Below, one piece after another: positions 22,001-34,155 of a stretch of DNA of 64,000 nt (the stretch's first letter is position 1; every line of letters begins with the position of its first letter). The notes under the pieces were generated by a model, which was given only the letters and a program-made list of their open reading frames with translations, did not search any database and was not told where the DNA came from. The position numbers and the translations under genes are program-made. This DNA comes from Penium margaritaceum (taxonomy: Eukaryota > Streptophyta > Zygnematophyceae > Desmidiales > Peniaceae): positions 135,359 through 199,358 of the forward strand of contig SZWC01001622.1 in NCBI GenBank assembly GCA_023375785.1. The letters run 5' to 3'.

Positions 22001-24089
22001 AAAACACAATCGTTTTCACTTCATTTTTTTTTTCTGAGTCCTTTTTATTGCTTTTAGGATATGGCTCTCAACCATGATTATGATGGATCATTATTTGTAC
22101 TTAAATTACGGATATTTGATTCAAGAATAGTTGTCATGTTTGATCTATTAAAACAACAATTTTATACTAATATGTTTCTTATGATGATGTTTGTTACTTC
22201 CTTGAATAAGGGCTTAAAAAATTGCCATTTCTAGATCTTAATCATGTACTCAGGTAATTTTTGAAGGAGATTGAAGGAGTTTTGTTTCAATTTTTTGTTT
22301 GATCAAAGCTTTATGCACTATAACAGCATCTCTCTTTTGATATCAGCCCTGAGGTATTTGGCAGACTGTTTTTCTTGCGACCTCCTTTGGTTCATCGTAT
22401 TTGCAGTGCGCCATCTGATGCCGAATCGTTCAGCTTCCTCCGGCCTGTTCTATCTTTTGATCCATCAGTCATTTCTGACGGTTGTGCTTGTCAGACGCAC
22501 TTCTTTGGATGTGGATTACTCCCCGGAACACCCATTTGAAGTGACCCAATCCATGATACCTGTATATCAGGAACCCTTTGTCTTCATCTAGAGGAAAGGG
22601 ATCATCGTTTCATGTCTTCAATGGATATCCAGTCTACTGCTTAATGAGACATTAGCAAACACCATATGAGTTGGTTAACAGGGAAGTATTCGGTATTAAC
22701 TGCTTTGTTGTTCAGAAACACTAAGCTTTCGGAACAAAAGGCGAGAAACCCACCGAAATACAAGCTCGCAATTCCGATAAACGTCAAATGAAACCAGTAA
22801 AGTCTGTCCGAAAACATACACGATCATGACAGTGATGCAACATCGAACGAAAAACATCTCACAATCTTCATTCATTTCAGCAAAACCTCTAGATAATGAG
22901 CGCATCGGGTCGAGACAAATTGAAGATCTGCTGCATTTCAATATTCTTACGTGGAAATCGAGAAGTGAGATGAATATCCTCCTAAGAGAATGAAAGCGAA
23001 TTCGACATACATAATAAACATTTCTAAAAACCGATAGGTTGTGTAGGGGAGTGCTTGAATTATGTGATGAAAATCTACGCACACATTAAGATGAGAAAAG
23101 ATCGGCGAGTATGCTCTTCATGAACGCAGAGAGGTTAAGAATCTCACCCGATCGAAGAAAGTACAATAGAAAAAGGTCCTTCGAAACACGGCTTGGTTAG
23201 ACCACCTGCAAACAAGAGCGAAGGTCTTCCAGGGTAGCAATACTAACCATTCGAAGCAGTCCGGTATTGTTTGTCATGTTCGAGATTTGAAATGATTTTA
23301 TCAGGGAAGGGTGCCAGAACTTTCAGCATGTCGGGGATTCTTTCCATTATCGAAACACTTTGTGGCTGAAGCAGTCGGAAAACGTAAAAATAATAAGGCC
23401 TGGTAGTTCAGCCAAGACGCCCTACCATTCACAAGTCCAATCTCGAACTTACCCACAGAGCACTAACCGCCAGAGTATAATGCAGCTAGTCTAAAATGAG
23501 ATCTAATGATGAAACTAACAAAGGTACATCTAATGATGTGCCTTTGTGACTTGGCTAGGTGCAACGCAAAGGCACAATTTGTAGAGTGACTGTTTTGGAA
23601 AGGGAATTTCACATTTCTAAGCAAAGCACATTCAATGCAATGATCTAGACACGCATGCAACCTTTGAAAGGATTTTTGACACACAAAAGTAACTCAAAAG
23701 GCTTGAATAAACTTCCATTTTAAATGGTGGTAAACTAAGGAAAATAGTTTTTTCTAGCACAATGCAGCAAAAAGAGCTAACAACTAGGCAATGATGCCAA
23801 TGAAGATATTTTCCGTATAAAATAATGTGACATTTTTTATTTAATTGTTTTCACTTTATGTGCCCCAAAAGGCATTACCATTTTAAGCATACCATTGCAT
23901 AATTTACACATGCTTATACTTTTTGCCTCTCATTTGCAAAATGTCTCAACATGCCATCTTACTTGAATCAAAACCCCACAACTGAAGATAAAAAAAACTA
24001 TGTTCATAAAGAAATCAATAGAGTCAAAACATTTTCTCAATCCCTTTTCAAAGGTCAAACTCAAACACAATTGGGGTTTTGTGCACAAA
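19076..24089. other. AT-rich region without recognised genes
   Basis: Strongly AT-rich, with short frames only. 22271-22591 (+) and 22696-23082 (-) are the longest, about 106 and 128 codons, and match nothing I know. It may be intron, decayed transposon or spacer. The outer edge of element E's left LTR lies somewhere near its right end and could not be fixed. Confidence 0.4.
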
Positions 24090-24959
24090 ACTACAGATTT
24101 TCATCCATAAATACACGAATGCGGCTAGGCCGGGAATTCCTTATGTATAGAGCAAGTTTAACTCTAGCATCCATGTCCAAAGCGGGGAAAGGAGCCTGGA
24201 TCATTGTGTGTTATATGCACAGCAAGGATATGCATGTCTGCTGTCTAAGCTTGGTTAGCAGCTGCGCAGTGCAAGCAAACACTGTTGGGTACTTAGCCCA
24301 GACCAATCAGGGTGGAACAACATCCGACAAGACTGTTGGGACCACTTACCCTTGCACATGCAAACAAAGCTCTGGAGCAGGGACAACTCTACATTGGGTG
24401 GTACATGCATGTCTCTGCATTGCATCAACTACAACATACACCACTCTATAGCTGCATTAGCTACTACATGCACGACTCAGCAGTTGCATTTAAAGCTAAG
24501 AGAAGGGACCAACCTGCGTTGAAGGCAACATGTACAACCCAACGGCTAAGACCATGGCCAAGTTGCCGGAATTCAGGAAGGTTCCTTGAGAGGGAAGCTA
24601 ATAGCCCTCGACCAAGAAGATTCCTTGAGGAGGAAGTTGCAACCTTGAAGCAAGACGTTTCTTTAAGGCATAAGGTATCCACTCAACATGCCATGATCCA
24701 AGTATGAAAGCAGAAAATACTCAGTAAGTCCAGTGACTTCAAAAGTAAGTCAACAATAAACTCCAACATCAACGAGAACGACCAATACTCAATCTCTACC
24801 ACAAAACGCCTAAGACCAAGACTTTGCATTCACGATTATCTCAAGACCCTAAGGAGCACACAAGTAGTCCGCCAGCCTGGGTAAAAGGACGCCCCTGACT
24901 AACTGAAGGTCTGACTACCTTGCTATGGTGACCCGACTACATACTAGACTTATGCTGGC
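24090..24959 (+). repeat. left LTR of element E, part 1
   Basis: Aligns with 39364-40225: for example GGCTAGGCC/GCTAGGCCGAGAATTC, the CATGCACA segments, and the end CTGGGTA...CTGACTAC. It is interrupted at 24960 by gypsy D. Homology fades upstream of ~24090. Confidence 0.75.
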
Positions 24960-25661
24960 TATAACCTGTTTTGTCTCCAGCTCCTGCTCTAAAGTCGTCG
25001 TCGCACTTCGCAGAATGGCGTTCTCAGTCCGCGTCAAAGATTTACCCCCTTCGTAAGACTGAGGGGCAATCGTCATCAACGACTCAGAGCAAAGAGACTC
25101 AAACATTTCAAGTCTCCAGAGGCCCATATCCGTTTTCAACCAAACCCCTAGTCTTGGGACCCAAACCGGGGGTTTTTACTTCAAAATCGTGTGTTCGCAC
25201 GAATTATTTTGTTTATTCTATGTCAAAGTTCGTCGAAATTGAACTTTGATCTACGTTTTGCTGTTTTGGGCAAAAATCGTTACGTGCGAGGTACGCTGGA
25301 GATTTCGCGCTAGCTCTCTCTCGACCTCACCCTCGCTCCCCCTATCCCTCGTACTTACTTACTTGTTTAGCAAGGAGGGCAAGGGGGGGAGAGGTCACGA
25401 GGTCACGAGGCCTTGCCCTTGAGTCCCTCATGGCCTGAAAGCAGCCTATAGGGCTGAGGCCGTGATCGGTGACAGGAAGCTCGCTGCATGGTGGCCGGTC
25501 GGTCGCTTAGCCGGCCGCCGGCCGACCAGCCGGCCGGCAGCTAGCTGGCTGGCGGCAAGCAAATTGGTGGCCGTCGGCCAGCCCTCGTTGATGCGAGGGG
25601 TGGTGCGTAATCACCCCTCGCAGAAGGGAGGAGGGAGGGCCGAAGCAGCCCTCTCGCTACA
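24960..25661 (-). repeat. 3' LTR of gypsy D
   Basis: Pairs with 32783-33475. It contains CCGGCC-rich palindromic clusters (~25490-25560) and an AAGGAGGGCAAGGGGGG purine run. The two LTRs differ at many positions, so the insertion is old. Confidence 0.9.
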
Positions 25662-25984
25662 TTCCTCCCCACTTACTATGAACCGTCCCGGTTCATGAAC
25701 AACAAATAGGATTGTTAGTCAGTGAGTCATCAACATTGCAAAATAAAAGTAATAGTTTCAATCACAAACTGAACATGAACAATTGAATGGTACATAAACT
25801 TAAGCTGTAGCTTGTTGGTCATCACGGCTAGCGACGTCCCCCCTCTAGGGTGGAGCGTCCGCGCGACAACCATGTTGGGCGTCCCCAACCTCCTATGGTC
25901 GCTATCCATGAATGCTACCCTATGGGAATGTTGTTCAATTTTCCGCGTTCAGGTGGTACCTCCTGCCACACATTGATCTATGCG

Positions 25985-26165
25985 AGCTGCACACTTGCTC
26001 CAGTACTCGTTGACCACCCCTGTGGGCAACCGACATTCGAGCTCCTATGAATTATGTTCATGTCCATAACCAGTCCAAAGAACGAGGAACTCCCTAACAA
26101 CACGTGACTAAAGAGTACGCTCTCCTTGCTGGAGTAGGCAAAGGACCTCGTATTGGTCGTCGGTA
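25985..26165 (-). pseudogene. gypsy D chromodomain remnant
   Basis: Downstream of the integrase the same strand reads DDQYEV...EFLVLWTGYGHEHNS-stop-ELECRLPTGVVNEYW. This matches the chromodomain pattern: YEVE start, LVKWKGY core, WEP segment, ending helix with EYW. One stop replaces the tryptophan that belongs to the aromatic cage, and another lies between the first two strands. It identifies D as a chromovirus, a group whose chromodomain directs insertion to particular chromatin. Confidence 0.75.
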
Positions 26166-26269
26166 GCCAAGACCGCTGGCCGTGGCTAAACGGTTCCTTC
26201 AGCCATGAATGGTGCTAGCAGGCTCTCATGAAGAACATCTTGTATTCTCATACTCGTTGCAAGTTGTAA

Positions 26270-27208
26270 TTAGTATGCCACTTGCCTGATGCGTACGAAA
26301 ACAGGATAAGGCCCAGTCCAATTCGATAGAAGTTTTCCTGCCCCCGGCGACTTCAACCAAAGGTTTTTAGTGCTAAGCAACACTTTGTCACAGATGTCAA
26401 ACAAGACATCCCGGTGACCTTTGTCGGCATAAACCTTTTGTCGCTGCCAAGCTGCTTGAAGGTGACCCTTCGCCTCGTGTAACAAGGAGTCGATGTGCTC
26501 GGCAAAGGCTTCAACGGAAGGAACCTGCCCTCCTGTACTCCCACTCTTCACGAATGAAGAGGGTACCACTGGATGCTGACCACTGTTCAACCCAAAACGT
26601 GTGAATTGTGTGGACTCATCCATCGAGTTGATCACAGCAAACTTTGCCGGTGCTAGAAATTCGTCCCAATCATGCATGGCAGAGTCCACATACATGCAGA
26701 GCATCTGCTCCATAATGCAATTCATGTGATTCATTTGTCTGTCGGTTTGATGGTAGAATGATGTCAACAATCCCGATTCAGTGTCGAAGTATTCGTGCAT
26801 CTTTTGCTAGAAATAACTAGCAAATTTTTGATCTTGGTCGGAGATAATGCGCATCGGCAAGCCGTGGTGCTTTATGACACCCTGAAAGAAGAATTGAGTG
26901 GTCTCCTCTGTGTTCACGTCAGTGGTTATTTGAATGATGTGTGTCATCTTCGTAAAACGATCCACAACCACTAGTATTGCATCGTGGCCATGGGTCGTGT
27001 CCGGAAGACCAGTAATGAAGTCCATGATGACGCACTCCCATGGAGTCCCAAGAATGGGAAGCTGTTGGAGGAGTCTAGCGGGCTTCTTGTTACTAGCCTT
27101 ATTCCGAAGACATGAATTGCATGTCATGCAATACTTACGGACATCAACACTACACCCTGGCCACCAATAGTGGTCCGAGAGTGCCTGCCCGGTCTTTCGG
27201 GGTCCCAC
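26270..27208 (-). pseudogene. gypsy D integrase
   Basis: A zinc-binding region (DHYWWPGCSVDVRKYCMTCNSC) is followed by DDE core segments: IMDFITGLP with the first Asp, IISDQDQKF with the second, and HQTDRQMN-type sequence near the Glu position. One stop at 26804 splits 26807-27208 from 26270-26800. The C-terminal half keeps the GPYPVFVRI (GPF-like) motif. The usual NG..E is changed to MNHMNCIMEQ, so the Glu site is hard to assign. Confidence 0.87.
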
Positions 27209-27591
27209 ATGACTTGCGACCGGCGGGTCGTGGAACTTGGAGATAACCTTTATTCAACTTGTTCTCCGTGCCAAAAGATTCCTCCGGCCTCCACCAAGCA
27301 GTATTTGTCTAGATTCTTAGAGTCTTGAAACCAACAATCCACATAGTATCCCATTCAGATCATGTTTACAAAACCGTTGTAATGGATAATCTCTCGTGGT
27401 GGTTGCCGCAGAGGTGTAGGCGAATTTGGTGGTTGTACTATTACTGTTGCAATGGCCATGAAACACCAACAGACCTCGGTGGTTGCTTTAATTTCCACCG
27501 GTTGTCGGCTTAGTGGATCGGCCACATTGATGCGTCCTCGCCGATATTCCCATGTGAATGAGAATCAACTCAAGTATTCGCTCCAACGCGC

Positions 27592-27954
27592 CTATCCTCT
27601 TGACAGATTCGGTTCCGTTTGGAAAAACACCAATGGATTATGGTCGGTCACGACCATCACACCTCCTTCAGCACCCTCGAGGTAGCAACGCCACATTTTG
27701 AAAGTTTGTACTACTGCAAGGAGCTCTTGATCTTCAGTCATGTACCGCATTTCTGCAAAAATGAGCTTCCGGCTCTCATATGCAACTGAGTGACCGTTTT
27801 GCATGAGGACGTCTTCAAGTCCTACTACCAATGCATAACATCGAACCTCCCACGGTTGCCATAGATCCGGAAGAGCTAAGACAGGCGTCATGGATAGGAG
27901 CTCTTTAACCTTGAGGAAAGCGTTCTCGCAATCTAGTGTCCATTCCCAATACAC
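27592..27954 (-). pseudogene. gypsy D RNase H
   Basis: A 120-codon block with FLKVKELLSMTPVLALPD, VAYESRKL, EMRYMTEDQELLAVV and VVTDHNPL, the usual gypsy RNase H landmarks. A conserved DASxxG-like Asp motif is degraded (CYALVVGLEDVLMQ). It follows the RT across a stop. Confidence 0.85.
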
Positions 27955-27960
27955 ATCTTT

Positions 27961-28902
27961 TCACGGGAGCCTGTTTAGCGGTGCTACCAAGGTCCAATAC
28001 CCTTGCATAAACCGTCGAAAGTAGTTTGCAAGGTTGAGGAAAGACCGTATGTGCCCAACATTCTCGGGATGTGGCCAGTCCACAATGGCTTCGACCTTTT
28101 GTGGGTTGACACGGATGTCGTCCTTGGCGACGATGTGTCCAAGGTATTCGAGCTCATCTTGTGCAAAATTGCACTTGCTCACTTTTGCATAGAACTTCTG
28201 TTCCCGAAGGATTGCAAGAACTTTGCAAAGATTTTCTATGTTCACTTCCATTGATTTGGAGAAAACCAGGATGTTGTCCAAGTAAACCTAGACAAATTGT
28301 CCAAGTTGCTTGGCGAACGTTCGGTTCATTTCTCCTTGGAAGGTTGTCGGGGAATTCGTAAGCGCGAAGCATAACACGCGGAACTGATAGTGACCCATGT
28401 GCGTTCCAAACACGGTTTTGGGCACATCGTCTTCCATGATGCGGACTTGATGGTTTCCTTGAGACAAATCCAAGGACCAAAATACTTCTGCGCCTTGGAG
28501 TTGGTCAAAAAGGTCCTCAATCCGCGGTAAGGGGAATCAATTTTTCACCGTCAGCTTTTTCAACGCCCGTCAATCCATGCACATGCGTAAACCACCGTTC
28601 GTTTTGTTCACAAAAGGGATTGGCGCACCGTACGGGAAGCTACTAGGCTCTATCCACCCCTTTGTAAGGTACTCTTTGATTTGGCGTTCGGCCTCTCGCC
28701 TTTCTACTGGACTAAGGCGATACATTGGTCTGAATGGAGGAGTCAACTTTGATTGCAACGGGATTTTGTGGCCCATGTGTCTTTCTAGTGGAAGCCCAAC
28801 CGGTGGGTCTTGGAATACATCCGAGAACTCCGCCAATAGAGATCTTATCTCTTGTGACGTGTCTTCTGTCACGTCGTCATCCACTTTCTCCAACTGAGCC
28901 AA
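27961..28902 (-). pseudogene. gypsy D reverse transcriptase
   Basis: 28570-28902 has the N-terminal RT part (PFRPMYRLSPVERREAE, GWIEPSSFPYGAPIPFVNK). 28288-28473 has MDLSQGNHQVRI through ALTNSPTTFQGEMN. 27961-28281 has the catalytic box and thumb (GHIVAKDDIRVNPQKVEAI). The blocks are split by stops. The catalytic YLDD reads YLDN (28273-28284), so a metal-binding Asp is lost in addition to the stops. Confidence 0.88.
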
Positions 28903-29040
28903 GATGTATCGACAACCTTGTCAAATACGTCTCTTGACTTGCATTGTACGCAAGCTAGCATAGACTTTGAGTCTGGTCGGTGATAATTCCATACTCGAAA
29001 TCAACGTAAAGCAGCGTTGTCCTTTTTGGAGGATCAAATA

Positions 29041-29500
29041 CTATGATTCAAAGCACAATGGTGCCTTGTTGTCATGGAGCCAAGGATTGCCTAGCACCAC
29101 GTCAAACGGGTCAAGAAGGTTGAGTACCTTCAACAAGAAACTTTGTGTGTACCCTTGAATACAAATATTTGCTTTACCAGTACCAATCACGAGTAACGTA
29201 CTGTTTTCACTGACAACAACTCTGCCATTCGATGGCTCATACCTCAAACCAACCTTCAGGTAAATCCAAGGCTAACAAAAAGTTGTCTCCTCCAGTGTCA
29301 GGAAGAACGTTCACAGGAGCACCAGTTGGGTGTCCCTTGAATTGCATCGTCATGTTGCCCCTACTCTTCTGAGTGAACAGACTTGATGACGGCATGTCGA
29401 GTTTTTTATAAACACGGAATCTATACGACGGGCTTCGCAACTCCCATGATTCACCCACTCGCGTCCAAATCTTGTGGGCACATGTGAATTTGGCTAGCAC
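29041..29500 (-). pseudogene. gypsy D aspartic protease region
   Basis: Two overlapping frames hold PDTGGDNFLL (retropepsin active site, DTG kept) and DPFDVVLGNPWLHDN, which matches the conserved FDVILGMDWL-type end of gypsy proteases. A frameshift near 29240 separates them. It is normally part of one Gag-Pol polyprotein and cleaves it. Confidence 0.75.
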
Positions 29501-29849
29501 CTTCCAGTCTTTAAATTTGACTGAGTCGAAATCGTTGACTAAGGGTACTGTGAACGTAATTTACCTCATTGCTTTGAGGGCTTTTCCTTTAATCACTGCG
29601 TCACACAATTCTTGCACAATGGTCGGTGTCACCACCACTAAGCATGTACCATCATGCATCTCGTCCGGAGATGCAAGGTATGGTGGGCAATGTCGGTCAA
29701 CAAGTGTAGAATGCGGTTCAAGAAGTGGAGAGAAGACAACAGAGAAAATTGAACATGTCAGAAACTCAAAGTGTTTAACATCCTCATCTGAAAACATAAA
29801 CCCACACTCATGATCCAATTTTACCCCTGAGTGGTCCCCACTGGCGTCA

Positions 29850-31915
29850 CTCAGGGGTGGGGAAAACCCGCCCCGCGGCCATTATTGTTACCAAGACCGG
29901 GCCCATTGCCGCGACCGCGACCCTGTCCGGCGCCCTGTCCGCGTTCTCCTGCTACACCATCCCCACGAGTTGGTACTGTTGCTGCTAACACCAAGGCCTC
30001 TTGTCCACCCCCAGCACCCTGAGGGCACTAAGCCCTTAAGTGGCCCGGCTGCATGCAATTGTGGCAGAGCCCTTCGTGGAAGGATGTGTTGCGACACTCA
30101 CGCGCCGCTTGTAGCTTATCATTCTCATGGGTGCGCTTGTTGTTGGGGCCCTTGTATCCACCAGCCTTCTTGGTTGGAGGGTTTGCAAGCTATTTTCTCT
30201 TAGTCCCGCCTCACTATCCCTTTGACCCACTAGCCCCTGTAGCGTCCATACGCATGCTGCGGCCTTGTTGTGCACGTGCGTTCGTCCGTGCATTAGAGTA
30301 GTGCTTCAGGTTCACCGAATACACTTCACTAATGTAGTCGCGCAACTCCCTCCACCTTGTTTAAACTTGGCCAATGGCTGTCGTGGTGGTCTTGTCCTTT
30401 AGCTTCTTGTTAGCAAGGCCATCACTCAAGTACTCCAACAGCATGCACTCCGGGTACTTGAAGGTCTGAGTCCCATCGCCCTTGGTGCATCTTACGGCTT
30501 CTTCCATGAGTGTGGCAAATTCAATCAAGTAGGATTTGAGCGAGCTGTCCACATGCTTGGAGTCCTTGATCTTGTGGAAAGCGCGTTGCGCCTCCTCACA
30601 TTGGGTGCACTTGCGCATGATCGCGCAGAAGTCCTCCCACGGCATGGGCTGCCACTCGAGGTAGGGGTAATGCGCAGTCCACTCCTTGACCACATACTTG
30701 AAGAGTTTTTCTTCAAGCGGTGTTGTGGTAAGGTCGACCCAATGGCTGAGTGGAGCCTTTTGGACATGTAAGACGTGCTCCATGGGGTTCAGCCACTCAG
30801 TTAGTTTCACACCCTTTCGGAAAATCTCCACACTGTGGAGGAAGGACGTGTTCATGACCGACCCCAAACTCGTCGAGGTACGCAAGTCGTCACTACCACC
30901 TGTAGTGGCATCTGCAGGTGCGGTAAGTTGCGCTTGTTGTTGCATCTACACCTCGATCACGCTCTCCACAACCTTGTCGAGGTCGTTGAATCACCGGCAT
31001 GCCTCATGGGCGACCAGGCGCTACAGCTGGCAATCACGGTAAAGGTTTGTGATGTTTCCCGACGTGGGCTAGCAAGTATGCGGATGCGAACTTGAGCTCT
31101 GATGTCGTGAGAGCATCTGCGATAGCCTTCAGGGCCTCCCGTTATCCGTACACCCTTACCCATTACAAGAGGGTACGGTACGCGTACACGCCTCTAAGAA
31201 GTCCCACCTTTCGGTGAAGAGTGTCGTCTGTGACGATGCTGGAGTGGAGGTTGCCTTACCCTATTGCGGCCGCATCGTATGAAGGAGGGTCCATCCCCAT
31301 TCTAGTGAGCGATGCCGTACCTCCACCATCGGTGGTCATCTTCAGTCGGCCTATAGCCTTGGCAGAAAACTCTGCGAGCCTACGACGATCATCACGAATT
31401 GCCTTTGCGGCGGCGTCGACCGGCTCGTTCTTGCGGAAATTTCCCGTGCGGCTGCTTTCACCACCCTTGCTGCTCTCGGCAATCTCGCTGCCGTCGGCAA
31501 CTCTAGGCGATGCGGTGGGTGTCTTTCCCTTCTCAAGGAATCGGCTTGAGTTTGTCACACAACGATGGCGATGGTCGCGATCCTCGTCACCTTCGCCATC
31601 GTCGGCGTCATGCTCTTCGTCAAGGTATCCCCCCAAGAGATCCTTCTCCATCGCGTCATCCGTCGCGTGGGGGTCGTCGTCATGCACGTCAACGTGCCCG
31701 TTGAGCTTTTTTTTTACCTCTGCACGCTACTTAATATCACCGAGGTATGTGTCAGTTGCCTTTGGCAGTACGGTTGCCCTTGGCAGTACGATTGCCTTTG
31801 GGTTGGCAACCGTGCTCACGGCAGCAGCTCCCAAAACTTGGAGTCTGCCGAGAGCTCGTGGTGAGGCCGTCACCACCTTGCGCTTGTTTGTCTTGGACGG
31901 TCCGGCACTTGCCAT
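29850..31915 (-). pseudogene. gypsy D Gag
   Basis: The likely start is the ATG at 31915 (product begins MASAGPSKTNKRK). An acidic/basic N-terminal section follows (31256-31687), then the capsid-like retrotransposon Gag domain (30361-30945) with the typical YLEWQPMPWEDFCAIM and CMLLEYLSDGL segments. A canonical zinc knuckle CHNCMQPGH...C sits near 30038-30076, with an in-frame TAG inside its last spacing. Several stops and frame changes lie between the blocks. Gag would package element RNA; this copy cannot make a full-length protein. Confidence 0.8.
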
Positions 31916-32767
31916 CTCGTCATTCGTGCAATTAGCATGTGAAGGTCATTGTGAGGATCAACCAACAACATAAAGAAGGAATCGCCTCTTACAATGTAGC
32001 TCTCACGATCGGTGAGGATATTTGAGTTCGATCATCTATTTTCCTAGGCCGCCAAGTTGGCACAAGGTCGTGGGTTTAGGAACTAGTCCTCCTACGCCGT
32101 GACTCACGGCGATTGGTAGCAACTAAGCTCTAAGAAAACAGAAAATAACAATACAAGGGAGTAAGAAGAAGTGTGAGTAACACTCCAAAAACTAGGAAAA
32201 GGAGCAAGAAGACAAGCAAGTACAACTTCAAGAGAAAGAAAGCTAGTTTTCTTCTAGAAATCTTGTCTTCTTCTCTTTTGGTCTTCCATGGTCTCTTCTT
32301 GCGTCTTCTTGGCATGTCTCGTGCCCCTTGGCGACGTCGTCCTTTAGCCAGCGGCGTTGGGGGAGCCGCAAAAAGTTTCCAAGGTGTAGTCCTCCATCGT
32401 TTTAGTGCTTCATCAAGCTTTGAGAGCCCATGGCCTTGGGAAAGAGTCATGTCCCAATTTCTTGGTTGAAGGAGGAGAAAAGAAACCTTGAAGAGGTGAA
32501 AACTTGGTGGTTTTGGGGTGGGCACTCCCAACCCTGTCCCACAAATTTCCCTTAGGTCCCCTGGAGGTTAGGAGGGGTTGTGAAGAAGAAGCCCCCAAAA
32601 ATAGAGCTCTTTTCTTACTTCCTAACGAACTTTACAATGCTTCAAACGGTGAAGCAAAGATGCCATAGTCCCTTCTAGCGTTTTTGCTACTGCTTCTAGC
32701 TGCCGGCAGTGTTTAATCTATATTGTAGCTGCCGTTTCCGCCAAACTCATGGTGGCGAGGGTCATCG

Positions 32768-32782
32768 TGCTCTGAGAACCAC
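32768..32782 (-). other. primer-binding site of gypsy D
   Basis: Minus strand TGGTTCTCAGAGCAC, next to the 5' LTR. It resembles the initiator-Met site TGGTATCAGAGC with changes. Confidence 0.6.
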
Positions 32783-33475
32783 TGTAACGTGTCATGTCTC
32801 CAGCTCTTGCTCTGAAGTTGTCGTCAAAGTTTGTAGAATGGCGTTCTTAGTCCGCGTTAGGGGTTTACCCCCTTCGTAGGAGTGAGGGGCAATCGTCATC
32901 AACGACCCAGAGCAAATAGACTCGAATACTTCGAGTCTCCAGAGGCCGATATCCGTTTTTAACCAAACCCTTGGTTTTACGACCCAACCTGGGGGTTTTT
33001 CCTCAAACTCGTGTGTTCACACGAGTTATTTTGTTTATTTTATATCAAAGTTTGTCTAGAACGAACTTTGATTTACGTTCTGCCGTTCTGGCACAAAATC
33101 ATCGCGTGCGAGGCACGCTTGCGATTTCATGTTAGCTCTCTCTCAAACTCACCCTTGCTCCCCCTATCCCTCGTCATCGCTTTCTTGTTTTACAAGGAGG
33201 GCGAGGGGGGCAAGGGCATGAGGCCATGAGGCCTCGCCCTTGAGGCCCTCGTGGCCTCTCAGTCGCCGATCGGGCTGAGGCCGCGATCGGCGACTGGCCG
33301 GCTGGTCGCCGGCCGGTCGCTTGGCCGGCCGCCGGCCGTCCAACTGGTCGGCAGCAAGCTGGCCGGCAGCCAGTGAAGTGCTGGCCGCCAGCCAGTCCTC
33401 GTTGACGTGAGGGGTTGTGCACATCCACCCTTCGCTTCAGCAAGGAGGGACAACCAAACCAGTCCTCTCTCTACA
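32783..33475 (-). repeat. 5' LTR of gypsy D
   Basis: Starts TGTAACGTG and ends CTCTACA in plus orientation. It holds the same CCGGCC-rich cluster (33290-33370). It would carry the element promoter, reading leftward. Confidence 0.9.
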
Positions 33476-34143
33476 CTCGCTCACTTGAGCTATTTTGCTT
33501 ATTGTTTCCCATTCGTGGGCTAAGCGTGAGAGCCCAGAGGTTGTGTCAAACCATAGCTATTTTTTACATAGTTGATTTTGTCTAGAGAGTTGGACTTTGG
33601 TTGAGTCTTCCTTTGTTAACCTCGTGTGTTAAGAAGTTCTCAATGAGCCTGGGTAGGAGGATCTTTCTTTATGTGTATCTTGCTAAAGTTCCCCTCAATC
33701 AACCTAGTAAGCGTGGTAGTACTTTTCCAGCTTGGCTGGAAGGGTAGAAGTCATGTGACAATCAAGTAATTGTGGTTGTGGCTGCCAACAAGGAGAGGAG
33801 GTTTCCCTGACAGCTTAGAGGACATTTCAACTGAAAGTAAAGTGACCGTGCTAAGACCATTGTAATGACAGCATTGACGGCCATGAAAAGTGTAACGCCC
33901 TATGAAAGAGCAGCTTGTGTTAAAGCATTGAGCTAAACTGTGTTTTGTTGCTGTTTCCTTGTACCATACTTGTACTTGATAATCTTTTTCAATTACAAAT
34001 TCAATCCAAGTCTTCTGCTTCCGCACATTGCAAAATAAGGTTTGCTTGCTGGGCATAGAGATTTTGATCAGTAGCAAGACCCCATTGCCACATTAGAGCA
34101 CGCTATGACGTTGTCACTATAGGTTCCTAAAAAAACCCCAACA
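33476..34143 (+). repeat. left LTR of element E, part 2
   Basis: Continues the alignment to the right LTR (40226-40941) after the gypsy insertion, e.g. GAGTCTTCCTTTGTT, GGTTTGCTTGCTGGGCAT and the terminal CCCCAACA. Confidence 0.8.
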
Positions 34144-34155
34144 TGGTATCAGAGC
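34144..34155 (+). other. primer-binding site of element E
   Basis: TGGTATCAGAGC directly after the LTR end CAACA; an initiator-Met tRNA primer site. Confidence 0.95.

Larger units (their letters stand above)
24960..33475 (-). mobile_element. Ty3/gypsy chromovirus, element D, inserted in the element E LTR
   Basis: LTRs 24960-25661 and 32783-33475 (~700 bp) bound an 8.5-kb minus-strand element with order Gag, protease, reverse transcriptase, RNase H, integrase, chromodomain, i.e. gypsy order. The right LTR starts TGTAACG; the left starts TATAACC by mutation. Both end CTACA. A TGGTTCTCAGAGC-type PBS touches the right LTR, and a purine tract (minus strand TGGGGAGGAA) adjoins the left one. The flanks CTGGC and CTCGC are a 5-bp target duplication with one change. 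Every domain carries stops or frameshifts. Confidence 0.92.

Noticed and set aside
23400-23460. tRNA-like stretch (TGGTAGTTCAGCC)
   Set aside because: A-box-like sequence only; the B-box-like match is in the wrong orientation, with no cloverleaf.
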